A stretch of 64,000 bases of DNA from Streptomyces qinglanensis (GTDB taxonomy: Bacteria; Actinomycetota; Actinomycetes; Streptomycetales; Streptomycetaceae). Below the pieces are notes generated by a model. That model was not told where the DNA came from, made no database searches, and was given only the letters and a program-made list of their open reading frames with translations. Shown piece after piece: positions 1 through 8,541 of this stretch; the stretch's first letter is position 1; each line of letters opens with the position of its first letter. The DNA is taken from NCBI RefSeq assembly GCF_900111245.1, contig NZ_FOGO01000010.1:1-64000 (forward strand), written 5' to 3'. Position numbers and translations under genes: made by a program.

Positions 1-249
1 GGCGACCTCCGTGAACTCCGTCTCGTACCGCCCGGAGACCTTCTGGGTCGGGGACTGCGGGGTGCGCAGCGCAGGGTGCTCCTCCTCCAGCGCCTCCAGT
101 CGCCGCAGCAGCCGGTCGAACTCGGCATCGCTGACGACCGGTGCGTCCTTGACGTAGTACCGGAAGCGGTGCTCCTCGACCTGCTCCGCGAGGCGCTGGT
201 GCTCCTCCCGCTGCTGCGCGGGGACCGTTCCGTCCTCTTCGCCCGCCAC
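1..249 (-). CDS. ligA: NAD-dependent DNA ligase LigA, N-terminal part (runs off left edge)
   Basis: The first 83 codons of a minus-strand gene are present; the rest lies beyond position 1. The translation holds the start of the NAD+-dependent ligase adenylation domain: a YYV.D.P..SDAEFD block, then L..LE..HP.L.TPQSPTQKV. This N-terminal region binds the nicotinamide mononucleotide half of NAD+ before the catalytic lysine, which is not in the window. The enzyme seals nicks in replication and repair. Start chosen at the GTG at 249 because GGAGGA lies six bases upstream; an in-frame GTG at 267 has no good ribosome site. The methionine-synthase-like gene ends 15 bases upstream, so the two may be co-transcribed. 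Confidence 0.9.
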   Translation of the reverse strand, partial: MAGEEDGTVPAQQREEHQRLAEQVEEHRFRYYVKDAPVVSDAEFDRLLRRLEALEEEHPALRTPQSPTQKVSGRYETEFTEVA

Positions 250-263
250 CGTGGGTCCTCCCG

Positions 264-1319
264 TCACTGAGGGTTGTCAGCGAGTGCTCGTGCTGCCCGG
301 ACGCAGTGGGCGAGCGCCTGCCGCGCGTACGCGGGCGAGGCCCCCGCCAGCCCGCAGGTGGGGGTGACCACGACGGACTCGGCCAGCAGCCCCGGGGACA
401 GCCCGAGCCTGCGCCACAACGACCTGACACCCCCGACGCTACCGGCAGGGTCTGACAATGCCCCGCTGTCCGGCGCGGTGGACGGTACGACACCCGCGAA
501 GAGCCGCAGCCCGCCCTCCACGGCCGCACCGATCATTTCGTCGTCACGCTCGGTGAGCAGAGAGAGGTCCAGGGAGACGGCGTCCGCGCCGGCCCGGTGC
601 AGCAGACCGAGCGGCACACCCGGCGCGCACGAGTGCACGACCGTGGGACCGTCGTGCACCGCGAGCAGCTCGCGGAGCACCCCTTCGACCACCGCCCGGT
701 CCACGGCCGGATGGGTGCGGTACCCGCTGGCGGTGCGCACGCTGCCGCGCAGCACGGCGGTGAGGGAGGGCTCGTCCAACTGCAGCACGGGCACCGCGCC
801 CGGCACCCTGCGCCGCACGTCCGCCAGGTGCGCCGCCAGCCCCTCGGCCAGCGAGCCGGCCAGGTCCCGGACCGCTCCGCTGTCGCCCAGCATGGCTTCG
901 CCGTTGCGCCGCTCCAGCCCGGCGGCCAGCGTCCAGGGCCCCACGGCCGACACCTTCAGCCCCCGCGGCGCTTCCCCTTCGCCGTACCCCTGGGTGAACT
1001 CCTCCAGCGCGTCGAGGTCTTCGCCCAGCCAGGCGCGGGCCCGGCGGGTGTCCCGGCCCGGCCGGTCGCTGATCCGCCAGCCGCTGGGCTCCAGGTGGAC
1101 GTACATCTCGGCCAGCAGGCCCGCGGTACGGCCCAGCATGTCGGCGCCCGGCCCCCTGGCCGGCAGCTCCGGCAGGTGGGGCAGGTGCTGCGGCGCCTCG
1201 AACGCGCCGGTGACCGTCCTGGCCGCCTCACGGGCGTCCGTGCCGGGCATGGACCCGATGCCGCCGGCTGCCGCGGGACCCCACGGCAGGGCGCCGCCGG
1301 TCTGCGTGCTCTCGCTCAC
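264..1319 (-). CDS. Cobalamin-independent methionine synthase-like protein (MetE C-terminal/UROD-like fold)
   Basis: Predicted 351-residue protein matching the C-terminal catalytic half of MetE-type methionine synthases, a (beta/alpha)8 barrel. Candidate zinc ligands are visible as HSC (about residue 229) and PTCGL near the C-terminus, with LQLDEPSL in between typical of the family. Full MetE is about 750 residues, so this is the short form found alone in actinobacteria. Its methyl donor and acceptor are not known from sequence. The GTG start at 1319 has GGAGG eight bases upstream and lies five bases after the stop of the SDR gene, which suggests one SDR-metE-like-ligA transcript. An Ala/Gly-rich N-terminus is weakly conserved. 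Confidence 0.8.
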   Translation of the reverse strand: MSESTQTGGALPWGPAAAGGIGSMPGTDAREAARTVTGAFEAPQHLPHLPELPARGPGADMLGRTAGLLAEMYVHLEPSGWRISDRPGRDTRRARAWLGEDLDALEEFTQGYGEGEAPRGLKVSAVGPWTLAAGLERRNGEAMLGDSGAVRDLAGSLAEGLAAHLADVRRRVPGAVPVLQLDEPSLTAVLRGSVRTASGYRTHPAVDRAVVEGVLRELLAVHDGPTVVHSCAPGVPLGLLHRAGADAVSLDLSLLTERDDEMIGAAVEGGLRLFAGVVPSTAPDSGALSDPAGSVGGVRSLWRRLGLSPGLLAESVVVTPTCGLAGASPAYARQALAHCVRAARALADNPQ

Positions 1320-1323
1320 CGGG

Positions 1324-2013
1324 TCAGCCTCCGGGCCGCACGGACAGGTCTGTGATCTCCGCGCCCCTGGGCAGGTCCAGGGCCGTCAGAATGCTGGTGG
1401 CCACCGCCTCCGCGGGGATGTAGCGCGCGGGTTCGTAGTCCTTGCCCTCCTGCCGGTGCACCTTCTCCTGCATGGGAGTGGCGGTGCGCCCGGGGTAGAC
1501 GGAGCTGACGCGGACCCCGTTGCCGCCCTCCTCGCCGCGCAGTGCGTCCGCCAGCGCCTTGAGGCCGTGCTTGCTCGCCGCGTAGGCGCTCCACTCCGGG
1601 TTGGCGCGCAGTCCGGCGCCGGAGTTGGCGAAGACGACGTGGCCGCGGGAGCGGCGGAGCTGCGGCAGCAGCAGCCGGGTCAGCTCGGCGGGCGCCATCA
1701 GGTTGGCGGCGAGCGTGGCCTGCCAGAGCTTGGGGGTGCTCTCGCCGACGGTCCCCAGTTCGACGACTCCGGCGATGTGCAGCAGCGAGTCGACCTCCTC
1801 GGGGAGCGCCTGGTGTTCGAACGCCCAGGAGAGGCGGCCCGGTTCGGCCAGGTCGCCGACCAGGGTGCGGGCGCCCTCGAACCGGGCGGCCAGTTCCTTG
1901 GCCCGGCCCGCGTTCCGGGCGAGCAGGTAGAGGGTGTCGCCGCGGTCCAGGAGGCGGCGGGCCACCTCGGCACCGATCCCGGAGCCCGCGCCTGTGATCA
2001 CATGTGTTGCCAT
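1324..2013 (-). CDS. Short-chain dehydrogenase/reductase
   Basis: A 229-residue classical SDR. The N-terminus carries the cofactor-binding TGAGSGIG motif at residues 7-14. The catalytic pair is in SAYAASKHG (YxxxK), preceded by a serine in FANSGAG. After the cofactor motif comes LLARN, where an arginine suggests NADP(H) rather than NAD(H) preference. Substrate unknown. The frame is open further upstream to 2211, but that extension is arginine-rich and unlike the family, so the ATG at 2013, preceded by a G-rich stretch, is chosen. It sits directly before the methionine-synthase-like gene on the same strand. Confidence 0.88.
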   Translation of the reverse strand: MATHVITGAGSGIGAEVARRLLDRGDTLYLLARNAGRAKELAARFEGARTLVGDLAEPGRLSWAFEHQALPEEVDSLLHIAGVVELGTVGESTPKLWQATLAANLMAPAELTRLLLPQLRRSRGHVVFANSGAGLRANPEWSAYAASKHGLKALADALRGEEGGNGVRVSSVYPGRTATPMQEKVHRQEGKDYEPARYIPAEAVATSILTALDLPRGAEITDLSVRPGG

Positions 2014-2122
2014 GCCCCCATGATCCCGCACCCCGGTGATCCGGCCGCGGGGCGGCTCACCGGAGGGGCGGGCGGCGCGCGGCCGTGACCCGGGAGCGGA
2101 CCCGGGAGCGGCGCGCGCGCCG

Positions 2123-3157
2123 TCAGGCCGCGAAGATCGACTCCAGTTTGTCGTACTCCTCCAGGCAGCGTCCGGTGCCCAGGGCCACGCAGCCCAGCGG
2201 TTCGTCGGCAATGGTCACCGGCATCCCGGTCTCCTTGATCAGCCGCTCGTCGAGCCCGTGCAACAGGGCGCCGCCGCCGGTCAGGACGAGGCCGCGCTCC
2301 ATGATGTCGCCGTACAGCTCCGGCGGGCACTCCTCGAACGCCGCCTGGACGGCGGCCACGATGGAGCGCACCGGGCGCTCGACGGCCTCCACGATCTCCC
2401 CGGGCGAGAGCTGGACCACCTTGGGCATTCCGGTGTGCTTGTCGCGCCCGCGCACCGGGACGAACTCGCCGCTGCCGAGGGACATCTTGATCTCCTCGGA
2501 GGTCCGCTCGCCGACGGCGATGGTGTACTCCCGCTCGATCCAGGAGGCGATGGCCGCGTCCAGCGCGTCGCCCGCCACCCGCGCCGACCGGGAGACGACC
2601 ATCCCGCCCAGCGAGATGATGGCGATCTCCGTGCTGCCGCCGCCGATGTCCACGACCATCGAGCCGCGCGCCTCGTGCACCGGCAGCCCGGCGCCGATCG
2701 CGGCAGCTATGGGCTCCTCGATCAGCCGCACGGACCGGGCGCCCGCGCGGCTGGCGGTCTGCAGCACGGCGCGCCGCTCGACCCCGGTGACCCCGCTGGG
2801 TACGCACACCACGACCCGCGGCGACCTGCCCCGGCCCCGGCCGCCGTCGCGGGCGGCGCGGATGAAGTACCGCAGCATTCCCTCCGTCGCCTCGAAATCG
2901 GTGATCACTCCGCCCTTGAGCGGGCGGGTGGCGGTGATCGATCCGGGAGTTCGTCCCACGGCCTGGCGCGCCTGGGCGCCGACCGCCAGCACTTTTCCGG
3001 TGCGGGTGTCGATCGCGACGACGGAGGGCTCGTCGAGGACCACTCCGCGCCCGCGTTCGTACACCAGCGTGTTCGCGGTGCCGAGGTCTATACCGATGTC
3101 GCGACCACGGAACGAGGAGGAGGCGGAGGAGAGAGCGGAGGAGGTGCGTTTGGCCAT
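2123..3157 (-). CDS. MreB/Mbl-like rod-shape-determining actin homologue
   Basis: A 344-residue actin-fold ATPase of the MreB/Mbl family. Phosphate-1 motif IGIDLGTANTLVY near residue 20, phosphate-2 motif VVDIGGGSTEIAI in the middle, and the adenosine motif LTGGGALL near the C-terminus are all present. These proteins form filaments under the membrane; in streptomycetes MreB-type proteins act mainly in spore-wall synthesis. No mreC/mreD follows, so this is more likely an Mbl-type paralogue than the main mreB of the mre cluster. An ATG at 3157 starts it, after a Ser-rich leader of about 15 residues unlike E. coli MreB. Transcribed divergently from the betaine-synthesis gene. Confidence 0.85.
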   Translation of the reverse strand: MAKRTSSALSSASSSFRGRDIGIDLGTANTLVYERGRGVVLDEPSVVAIDTRTGKVLAVGAQARQAVGRTPGSITATRPLKGGVITDFEATEGMLRYFIRAARDGGRGRGRSPRVVVCVPSGVTGVERRAVLQTASRAGARSVRLIEEPIAAAIGAGLPVHEARGSMVVDIGGGSTEIAIISLGGMVVSRSARVAGDALDAAIASWIEREYTIAVGERTSEEIKMSLGSGEFVPVRGRDKHTGMPKVVQLSPGEIVEAVERPVRSIVAAVQAAFEECPPELYGDIMERGLVLTGGGALLHGLDERLIKETGMPVTIADEPLGCVALGTGRCLEEYDKLESIFAA

Positions 3158-3341
3158 GAGTGCTCACCAAGCTCGGTGCGGTGTTGTACGAGGATGCCAC
3201 GAGTCGTACGGAATTGTGGTGCTGCCAGCCGCAGCATACCCAACTGTCCTGTTTGCTGCGGCAGGTGGGCCCCACCGGCCCGCCGAAAATCTGGAATCGG
3301 AAAGATGCTGGTCGGAGCGCGTTTTCCGGACAATCGCACGC

Positions 3342-5159
3342 ATGCATCAGCCAGTTGGTGGCATAGATCTCCGGGGGTTGGATAGCTATGCACCGGAGAC
3401 CACGCGCGGTTCACCGAGCCCGAAGCCTGGTGCGTCCTCGGGGACCGCGCCTTGGGCCACCGTCTCTACCACTGGAGGTTTCGTCATTTCCGCGCGACCG
3501 GCTCAGGAATTCGGAGACAACCCCGTCGAGGTCCGGGAAACCGGACACTATACAGAGGAATACGTCCCCAGCTTCGTGGAGAAGTGGGATTCTCTCATAG
3601 ATTGGGAGAAGCGAGCGGAGAGCGAGGGAAACTTCTTCATCGACCTGCTGCGAAAGCGAGGAGTAAGGAGTGTCCTCGACGTCGCGACAGGGACCGGGTT
3701 TCACTCGGTACGGCTGTTGGAGGCCGGATTCGAAACCGTGAGCGCGGACGGAAGTGCCGACATGCTCGCGATGGCGTTCGAAAACGGAATGAAGCACGGC
3801 GACCACATCCTGCGGGTCGTCCAGGCCGACTGGCGCTGGCTCAACCGGGACGTTCACGGTGAGTACGACGCTATCGTGTGCCTCGGCAACTCCTTCACGC
3901 ATCTCTTCTCGGAACGCGACCGGCGGAAGGCGCTGGCCGAGTTCTACGCGATGCTGAAGCACGACGGAATCCTCATCCTGGATCAGCGCAACTACGACGC
4001 GATTCTGGATCGCGGGTACTCCAGCAAGCACACGTACTACTACTGCGGCGAGGACGTCGCGGTCGAGCCGGAATATGTGGACGAGGGGCTGTGCCGCATG
4101 CGGTACCGCTTCGCCGGCAGCGCCGACTACCACCTCAACATGTTCCCGCTCCGCAAGGACTACACGCGGCGACTCATGTCGGACGTCGGCTTCCAGCGCA
4201 TCGAGACGTACGGCGACTTCCAGCACACCTACCGGGACGAGCAGCCCGACTTCTTCGTGCATGTCGCGGAGAAGGAATATCACCCGGAGGATGCGGGAGA
4301 AGGCGCTTACGGCGGCGCAGTCGGGACGGCGCGGAGTTATTACAACTCCCCCGACGCGGACACCTTCTATTCCTCCGTGTGGGGCGGGGAGGATATTCAT
4401 GTCGGCATCTACGCCGATGCCGAGCAGCCCATCGCGGAGGCCAGCCGGCACACCGTCGAGCGCATGGCTTCCGGGCTCGGCCTGGACCGGGATTCCCGCG
4501 TCCTCGACCTCGGGGCCGGCTTCGGGGGCTCGGCCCGCTACCTGGCCGAGACCTTCGGCTGCACGGTCCAGGCCCTCAACCTCAGCGAGGTGGAGAACCA
4601 GCGGCACAAGGAGCTGAACGCGGCGCGCGGCCTCACCGACCGGATCGAGGTCGTGGACGGCTCCTTCGAGAGCGTGCCGTTCCCCGACTCCAGCGTGGAC
4701 GTGGTCTGGTCGCAGGACGCGTTCCTGCACAGCGGGGACCGGCTGCGGGTGCTGGAGGAGATCCGCCGGGTCCTGAAGCCTGGCGGCCGACTGGTCTTCA
4801 CCGACCCGATGGCCGCCGACGACACCGACTTCAGCGCCATCCAGCCCATTCTGGACCGCATCCACCTCGACGACATGGGCTCCCCCGGCTTCTACAAGCG
4901 GGAGCTCACCCGGCTCGGCTTCGCCCCGACCGAGCACGCGGACTCGGACGAAGGGTTCGAGGACCTGCGGGAGCAACTCGTGCGGCACTACGGGCGGGTG
5001 CTGCAGGAGACCGAACGGCAGGAGGCCGACGGGCTCGCCTCGAAGATCAGCAGCGACTACCTGAGCCAGATGAAGAAGGGGCTCGCGCACTGGGTCGAAG
5101 GCGGTGAGAAGCGCCGTCTGACCTGGGGCATCTTCCGCTTCACCCTGACGAAGGGCTGA
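3342..5159 (+). CDS. Glycine/sarcosine N-methyltransferase fused to sarcosine/dimethylglycine N-methyltransferase (glycine betaine synthesis)
   Basis: Two SAM-dependent methyltransferase domains in one chain. The first (from about 3520 to 4290) has motif I VLDVATGTGFHS and the glycine N-methyltransferase signature FGDNPVEVRETGHY...FVEKWDSLIDW. The second (about 4330 to 5159) has motif I VLDLGAGFGGSA and SYYNSPDADTFY, as in sarcosine/dimethylglycine methyltransferases. Together they would convert glycine in three steps to betaine, a compatible solute. Fused forms are known in halophilic actinomycetes. The start is uncertain. The only in-frame ATG is 3342 (no ribosome site, non-homologous leader of about 50 residues), while an in-frame ATT at 3486 lies seven bases after GGAGG and just before the homologous region. 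A strong terminator follows. Confidence 0.88.
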   Translation: MHQPVGGIDLRGLDSYAPETTRGSPSPKPGASSGTAPWATVSTTGGFVISARPAQEFGDNPVEVRETGHYTEEYVPSFVEKWDSLIDWEKRAESEGNFFIDLLRKRGVRSVLDVATGTGFHSVRLLEAGFETVSADGSADMLAMAFENGMKHGDHILRVVQADWRWLNRDVHGEYDAIVCLGNSFTHLFSERDRRKALAEFYAMLKHDGILILDQRNYDAILDRGYSSKHTYYYCGEDVAVEPEYVDEGLCRMRYRFAGSADYHLNMFPLRKDYTRRLMSDVGFQRIETYGDFQHTYRDEQPDFFVHVAEKEYHPEDAGEGAYGGAVGTARSYYNSPDADTFYSSVWGGEDIHVGIYADAEQPIAEASRHTVERMASGLGLDRDSRVLDLGAGFGGSARYLAETFGCTVQALNLSEVENQRHKELNAARGLTDRIEVVDGSFESVPFPDSSVDVVWSQDAFLHSGDRLRVLEEIRRVLKPGGRLVFTDPMAADDTDFSAIQPILDRIHLDDMGSPGFYKRELTRLGFAPTEHADSDEGFEDLREQLVRHYGRVLQETERQEADGLASKISSDYLSQMKKGLAHWVEGGEKRRLTWGIFRFTLTKG

Positions 5160-5205
5160 TGGGCCGCGCCCTCTCGGCGCAGCGGTGACCCGCATCGCGC
5201 ACGAC

Positions 5206-5243
5206 CGCCCGCCCTCCCCGGTCCGCACCGGGGAGGGCGGGCG
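5206..5243. terminator. Perfect 17-bp-stem hairpin, bidirectional terminator
   Basis: Left arm 5206-5222 and right arm 5227-5243 are exactly complementary over 17 bases around a four-base loop. It lies between the convergent ends of the betaine methyltransferase gene (stop 5159) and the small minus-strand gene (stop 5256), so it can end both transcripts. There is no U-tract, as is usual in high-GC actinobacteria. Confidence 0.8.
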
Positions 5244-5255
5244 CGTCGCCGCGGA

Positions 5256-5663
5256 TCAGTGCCCCGGTCCGGGATCGGGCGCCGGCCAGCTGCGGGGTGG
5301 GATCTCCGACCCGGGGCGGGTGCTGGGCGCCGGCTCGGGCCGGGCAGTGGTCGAGTCCCGGAACCCACCGTCCGGGGGCACAACTCGGAGGGACGGCCGG
5401 AGTTCGCCGTACCGCTCGCCCTCCTCGGGCTGCGGAGCGCCCGGCACGCTGCCGTGCATGGGGTTGCCCGGGAAGCCGTCGCCGTCCCCGCCGCCACCGG
5501 AGCCGGGGCCGGAGTCCGGGCCGTCCTCCGCGTCGTACCAACCCGGTCCGCTCCCACCGGAAGCGGGCTCCTGCTGCCAGCTCACCGTCAGCAGGCTCCC
5601 GGTCGCCACGAGCACCGCCCAGATCCCGGTCAGCCAGGCCCACCGTCGCCGCCGTGCGTCCAA
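5256..5663 (-). CDS. Small membrane-anchored or secreted protein of unknown function
   Basis: A 135-residue protein not recognised by family. An Arg-rich start (RRRRW) is followed by a hydrophobic stretch of about 18 residues (LTGIWAVLVATGSLLTVSW), so the N-terminus is a signal anchor or signal peptide with the rest outside. The remainder is rich in Gly, Pro, Ser and Asp with no cysteine and looks disordered. Start chosen at a TTG (5663) with GGGGGAG seven bases upstream. It ends just before the shared terminator. Function unknown. Confidence 0.55.
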   Translation of the reverse strand: MDARRRRWAWLTGIWAVLVATGSLLTVSWQQEPASGGSGPGWYDAEDGPDSGPGSGGGGDGDGFPGNPMHGSVPGAPQPEEGERYGELRPSLRVVPPDGGFRDSTTARPEPAPSTRPGSEIPPRSWPAPDPGPGH

Positions 5664-5854
5664 CTTCGCTCCCCCACCCCTGAATCACCCCTGAATCGGC
5701 CTGCCGCCCGCCGAGCGCCGCGTCGCGTGCGCCGGGAGCGTGCCACAGCGTACGCACTCCGCCACCCGGCCCGCAGCCCGCCGCCCCGCGCTCGTCCGGC
5801 GGTCGGCACCGCCTGTCTCCCGGGCCCCGGGCGGCCGGCTCTAAGCTGGGGCCC

Positions 5855-6397
5855 ATGGCCTCTTCGACCCCCATGAACATCTGCGTCTTCTGCTCGGCCG
5901 CCGAACTCGACAGCGTCTACACCGAAGCGGCCCGCGAGTTCGCCGAACTCCTCGGCAAGCGGGGGCACAGCCTCGTGTGGGGCGGCTCGGACTCGGGGCT
6001 GATGAAGGTCGTGGCCGACGGCGTGCAAGGCGCGGGCGGACGGCTGATCGGCGTCTCGGTGGAGTTCCTGCGGGACGTGGCGCGGCCGGACACCGACGAG
6101 ATGGCCGTCGCCGCCGACCTCGCCGAGCGCAAGGCGCTCCTGCTGGACCGCGCGGACGCCGTGGTGGTCCTGGTGGGCGGCACCGGCACGCTGGACGAGG
6201 CGACCGAGATCCTGGAACTGCGCAAGCACGGCATGCACAGCAAGCCGGTGGTGGTGCTCAACACCGCGGGCTTCTACAACGGCCTCCAGCAGCAGATGAC
6301 GCGGATGGAGGCCGAGGGCTTCCTGCCCGTCCCGCTGGCGGACCTCGTCAGCTTCGCCGACGACGGCCCGCAGGCACTGGAGCTGCTCGGCGCCTGA
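5855..6397 (+). CDS. LOG-family protein (TIGR00730-type Rossmann-fold nucleotide-binding protein)
   Basis: A 180-residue protein of the LONELY GUY family, often misnamed lysine decarboxylase. The N-terminal ICVFCSA strand, the LVWGGSDSGLM loop and the signature VGGTGTLDEATE (PGGxGTxxE, with Val for the first Pro) are visible. Family members hydrolyse cytokinin riboside 5'-monophosphates or related nucleoside monophosphates to the free base and ribose 5-phosphate; the natural substrate in actinomycetes is unclear. Usual length is about 180-195 residues. It stands alone on the plus strand, convergent with mnmA. Confidence 0.87.
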   Translation: MASSTPMNICVFCSAAELDSVYTEAAREFAELLGKRGHSLVWGGSDSGLMKVVADGVQGAGGRLIGVSVEFLRDVARPDTDEMAVAADLAERKALLLDRADAVVVLVGGTGTLDEATEILELRKHGMHSKPVVVLNTAGFYNGLQQQMTRMEAEGFLPVPLADLVSFADDGPQALELLGA

Positions 6398-6499
6398 GAC
6401 CGCGGCGCCCGGGCTGCGCGGCCCCGGGCCCCGGGCGGGCGCCGGGCCCTCCGCGCGGGCAGGGGGCTCCGGCCCGCCCCCGGGACGGCACTGCGCGGC

Positions 6500-7642
6500 T
6501 CAGACCGCCGGGACGGCGCGCTCCGTCCGGTCGATCGTCGCCGAGCCGACCACCCGGGTGCCGTCGTAGAGCACGATCGCCTGCCCAGGTGCCACACCGC
6601 GCTCCGGAGCGGCGAACCGCACCCGCAGCTCACCGTCGGCCAGCTCCGCCTCCACCGGCGTCTCGGCACCGTGCGCCCGTAGCTGCGCCGTGTAGGGGCG
6701 GGGGCCGTCCGCCGGGGGCGCACCGCACCAGCGGGGGCGGACCGCGGTGAGGGCGGCGATGTCGAGGGAGGCCGCGGGGCCGACGGTGACCGTGTTGTCG
6801 ACCGGGGAGATGTCCAGCACATAGCGCGGCTTGCCGTCCGGGGCCGGGTGCCCCAGCCGCAGGCCCTTGCGCTGGCCGACGGTGAATCCGTAGGCGCCGT
6901 CGTGGCTGCCCACCTTGGCGCCGGACTCGTCGACCACGTCGCCCTCGGCCCGGCCGAGCCGGGAGGCGAGGAACCCCTGGGTGTCGCCGTCGGCGATGAA
7001 GCAGATGTCGTGGCTGTCGGGCTTCTTCGCCACGGCCAGACCGCGGCGGGCGGCCTCGGCGCGGATCTCCTCCTTGGTGGTGAGGGTGTCGCCCAGCGGG
7101 AACAGCGCGTGGCTGAGCTGCCGCTCGTCCAGTACCCCCAGCACATAGCTCTGGTCCTTGGCCTGGTCACTCGCTCGGTGCAGTTCCCGGTGCCCGTCCG
7201 TACGCGTCACAACGGTGGCGTAGTGGCCGGTGCACACGGCGTCGAATCCCAGCGCCAGCGCCTTGTCCAGCAGCGCGGCGAACTTGATCTTCTCGTTGCA
7301 GCGCAGACAGGGGTTGGGCGTGCGGCCCGCCTCGTACTCGGCGACGAAGTCCTCCACCACGTCCTCGCGGAAGCGCTCGGCCAGGTCCCACACGTAGAAG
7401 GGGATGCCGATGACGTCGGCGGCGCGGCGTGCGTCGTTCGAGTCCTCGATGGTGCAGCAGCCGCGCGCACCCGTGCGGAACGACTTAGGGTTGGCGGACA
7501 GAGCCAGATGCACACCCGTCACGTCGTGTCCGGCCTCGACGGCACGGGCCGCCGCGACAGCGGAATCGACCCCGCCGGACATGGCGGCCAGCACACGGAG
7601 CGGGCGCGCGGAGGCTGTGCCCCGCGAGGATGCAGTAGTCAT
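6500..7642 (-). CDS. mnmA: tRNA-specific 2-thiouridylase MnmA
   Basis: A 380-residue enzyme that activates U34 of tRNA Glu, Gln and Lys by adenylation and transfers sulfur to give 2-thiouridine. The PP-loop SGGVDS lies near residue 20. The two catalytic cysteines sit in NPCLRCNEKIKF and HDICFI, and the C-terminal beta-barrel region follows VGQRKGLRLGHP. The ATG start at 7642 is preceded by GGAGG at good spacing; the open frame extends further but without family similarity. The sulfur donor is probably the cysteine desulfurase encoded at 8542-9729 on the same strand; the amidase gene lies between them on the other strand. Confidence 0.94.
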   Translation of the reverse strand: MTTASSRGTASARPLRVLAAMSGGVDSAVAAARAVEAGHDVTGVHLALSANPKSFRTGARGCCTIEDSNDARRAADVIGIPFYVWDLAERFREDVVEDFVAEYEAGRTPNPCLRCNEKIKFAALLDKALALGFDAVCTGHYATVVTRTDGHRELHRASDQAKDQSYVLGVLDERQLSHALFPLGDTLTTKEEIRAEAARRGLAVAKKPDSHDICFIADGDTQGFLASRLGRAEGDVVDESGAKVGSHDGAYGFTVGQRKGLRLGHPAPDGKPRYVLDISPVDNTVTVGPAASLDIAALTAVRPRWCGAPPADGPRPYTAQLRAHGAETPVEAELADGELRVRFAAPERGVAPGQAIVLYDGTRVVGSATIDRTERAVPAV

Positions 7643-7697
7643 AGCGCCCTCCAGGGTAGACGGAACCTCCCGGCCACCCGAACGCGTTAGGGAGCGC

Positions 7698-8498
7698 ATG
7701 GGACCAGCGGCGGATGACGGACACGAGAACGGCCCGGCGGACGGCTCCGGGTCCGGCCCCGGCGAGGGCCGGGAGGCCGGTCCCGGCGGCCCGGACGAGG
7801 GCACCGGCGCCTCCGGCGACGGCGGCCCGGGAGGCGCCCGCGGCCGCGGGGTCGCCCGGCGGCGGCTGCTGATCGGCGGCAGCACCGTCGTGGGCCTCGG
7901 CGTGCTCGGGGTGGCCACCCAGCAGGAGCTCAAGCGCTGGTGGTGGCGGATGCCGGGGAACGACAAGCCGCGGCTGGAGGGCGAGGTGGACGACACCCGC
8001 GCCCGCTGGGTGGCCGCAGCCGACGCGAACATGCGCCGCGGCGACCGGCCCGCGGACTACGGCATCGACCGGGTGATCGTGCATGTCACGCAGGGCAGCG
8101 CGGCGGCGGCCGTGAAGGTCTTCCGGGACCCGGAGCACCGGGCCGCGGCGCACTACATCGTCTGCCAGGACGGGCAGATCATCCAGATGATCCGCGAGCT
8201 GGACGTCGCCTTCCACGCGGCGAACAAGGAGTACAACGAGCGCAGCATCGGCGTGGAGCACGAGGGCTGGATAGACCGTCCGCAGGACTTCACGGACGCC
8301 ATGTACCGCTCCTCCGCCAGGCTGACGGCGGGGATCTGCTCCCGCTACGGCTTCCCCGCCGACCGGCGGCACATCATCGGCCACAACGAGGTGCCGGGCG
8401 CCGACCACACCGATCCGGGGCGGCACTGGGACTGGGACAAGTACCTGCGGATGGTCCGCACCGAGATGCGGGTGGAGAGCACGCTCCGGGACAAGTGA
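7698..8498 (+). CDS. Tat-exported N-acetylmuramoyl-L-alanine amidase (Amidase_2/PGRP-type)
   Basis: A 266-residue protein. A Gly/Pro-rich cytoplasmic lead is followed by a twin-arginine signal (ARRRLLIGGSTVVGLGVLG, about residues 51-70), so export by the Tat route is likely. The catalytic domain contains the zinc ligands of amidase-2 enzymes: His in VIVHVTQG, AAHYIVCQDGQIIQMI, and His in HNEVPGADHTDPG. It would cut the lactyl bond between muramic acid and the stem peptide of peptidoglycan. ATG at 7698 with GGGAG just upstream. Divergent from mnmA by 55 bases; convergent with the cysteine desulfurase. Confidence 0.88.
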   Translation: MGPAADDGHENGPADGSGSGPGEGREAGPGGPDEGTGASGDGGPGGARGRGVARRRLLIGGSTVVGLGVLGVATQQELKRWWWRMPGNDKPRLEGEVDDTRARWVAAADANMRRGDRPADYGIDRVIVHVTQGSAAAAVKVFRDPEHRAAAHYIVCQDGQIIQMIRELDVAFHAANKEYNERSIGVEHEGWIDRPQDFTDAMYRSSARLTAGICSRYGFPADRRHIIGHNEVPGADHTDPGRHWDWDKYLRMVRTEMRVESTLRDK

Positions 8499-8541
8499 CC
8501 GCCGGGGCGAGTGGCCGGGCGGGCGGCATCGTCCGGTGCGG

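Noticed and set aside
250..267. Alternative GTG start for ligA at 267
   Set aside because: It is in frame but lacks a ribosome site, while GGAGGA is ideally placed for the GTG at 249.
6398..6499. Strong terminator between the LOG gene and mnmA
   Set aside because: The gap is full of overlapping GC-rich inverted repeats (e.g. CGGCGCCCG/CGGGCGCCG), but no single clean stem-loop dominates, so none was called.
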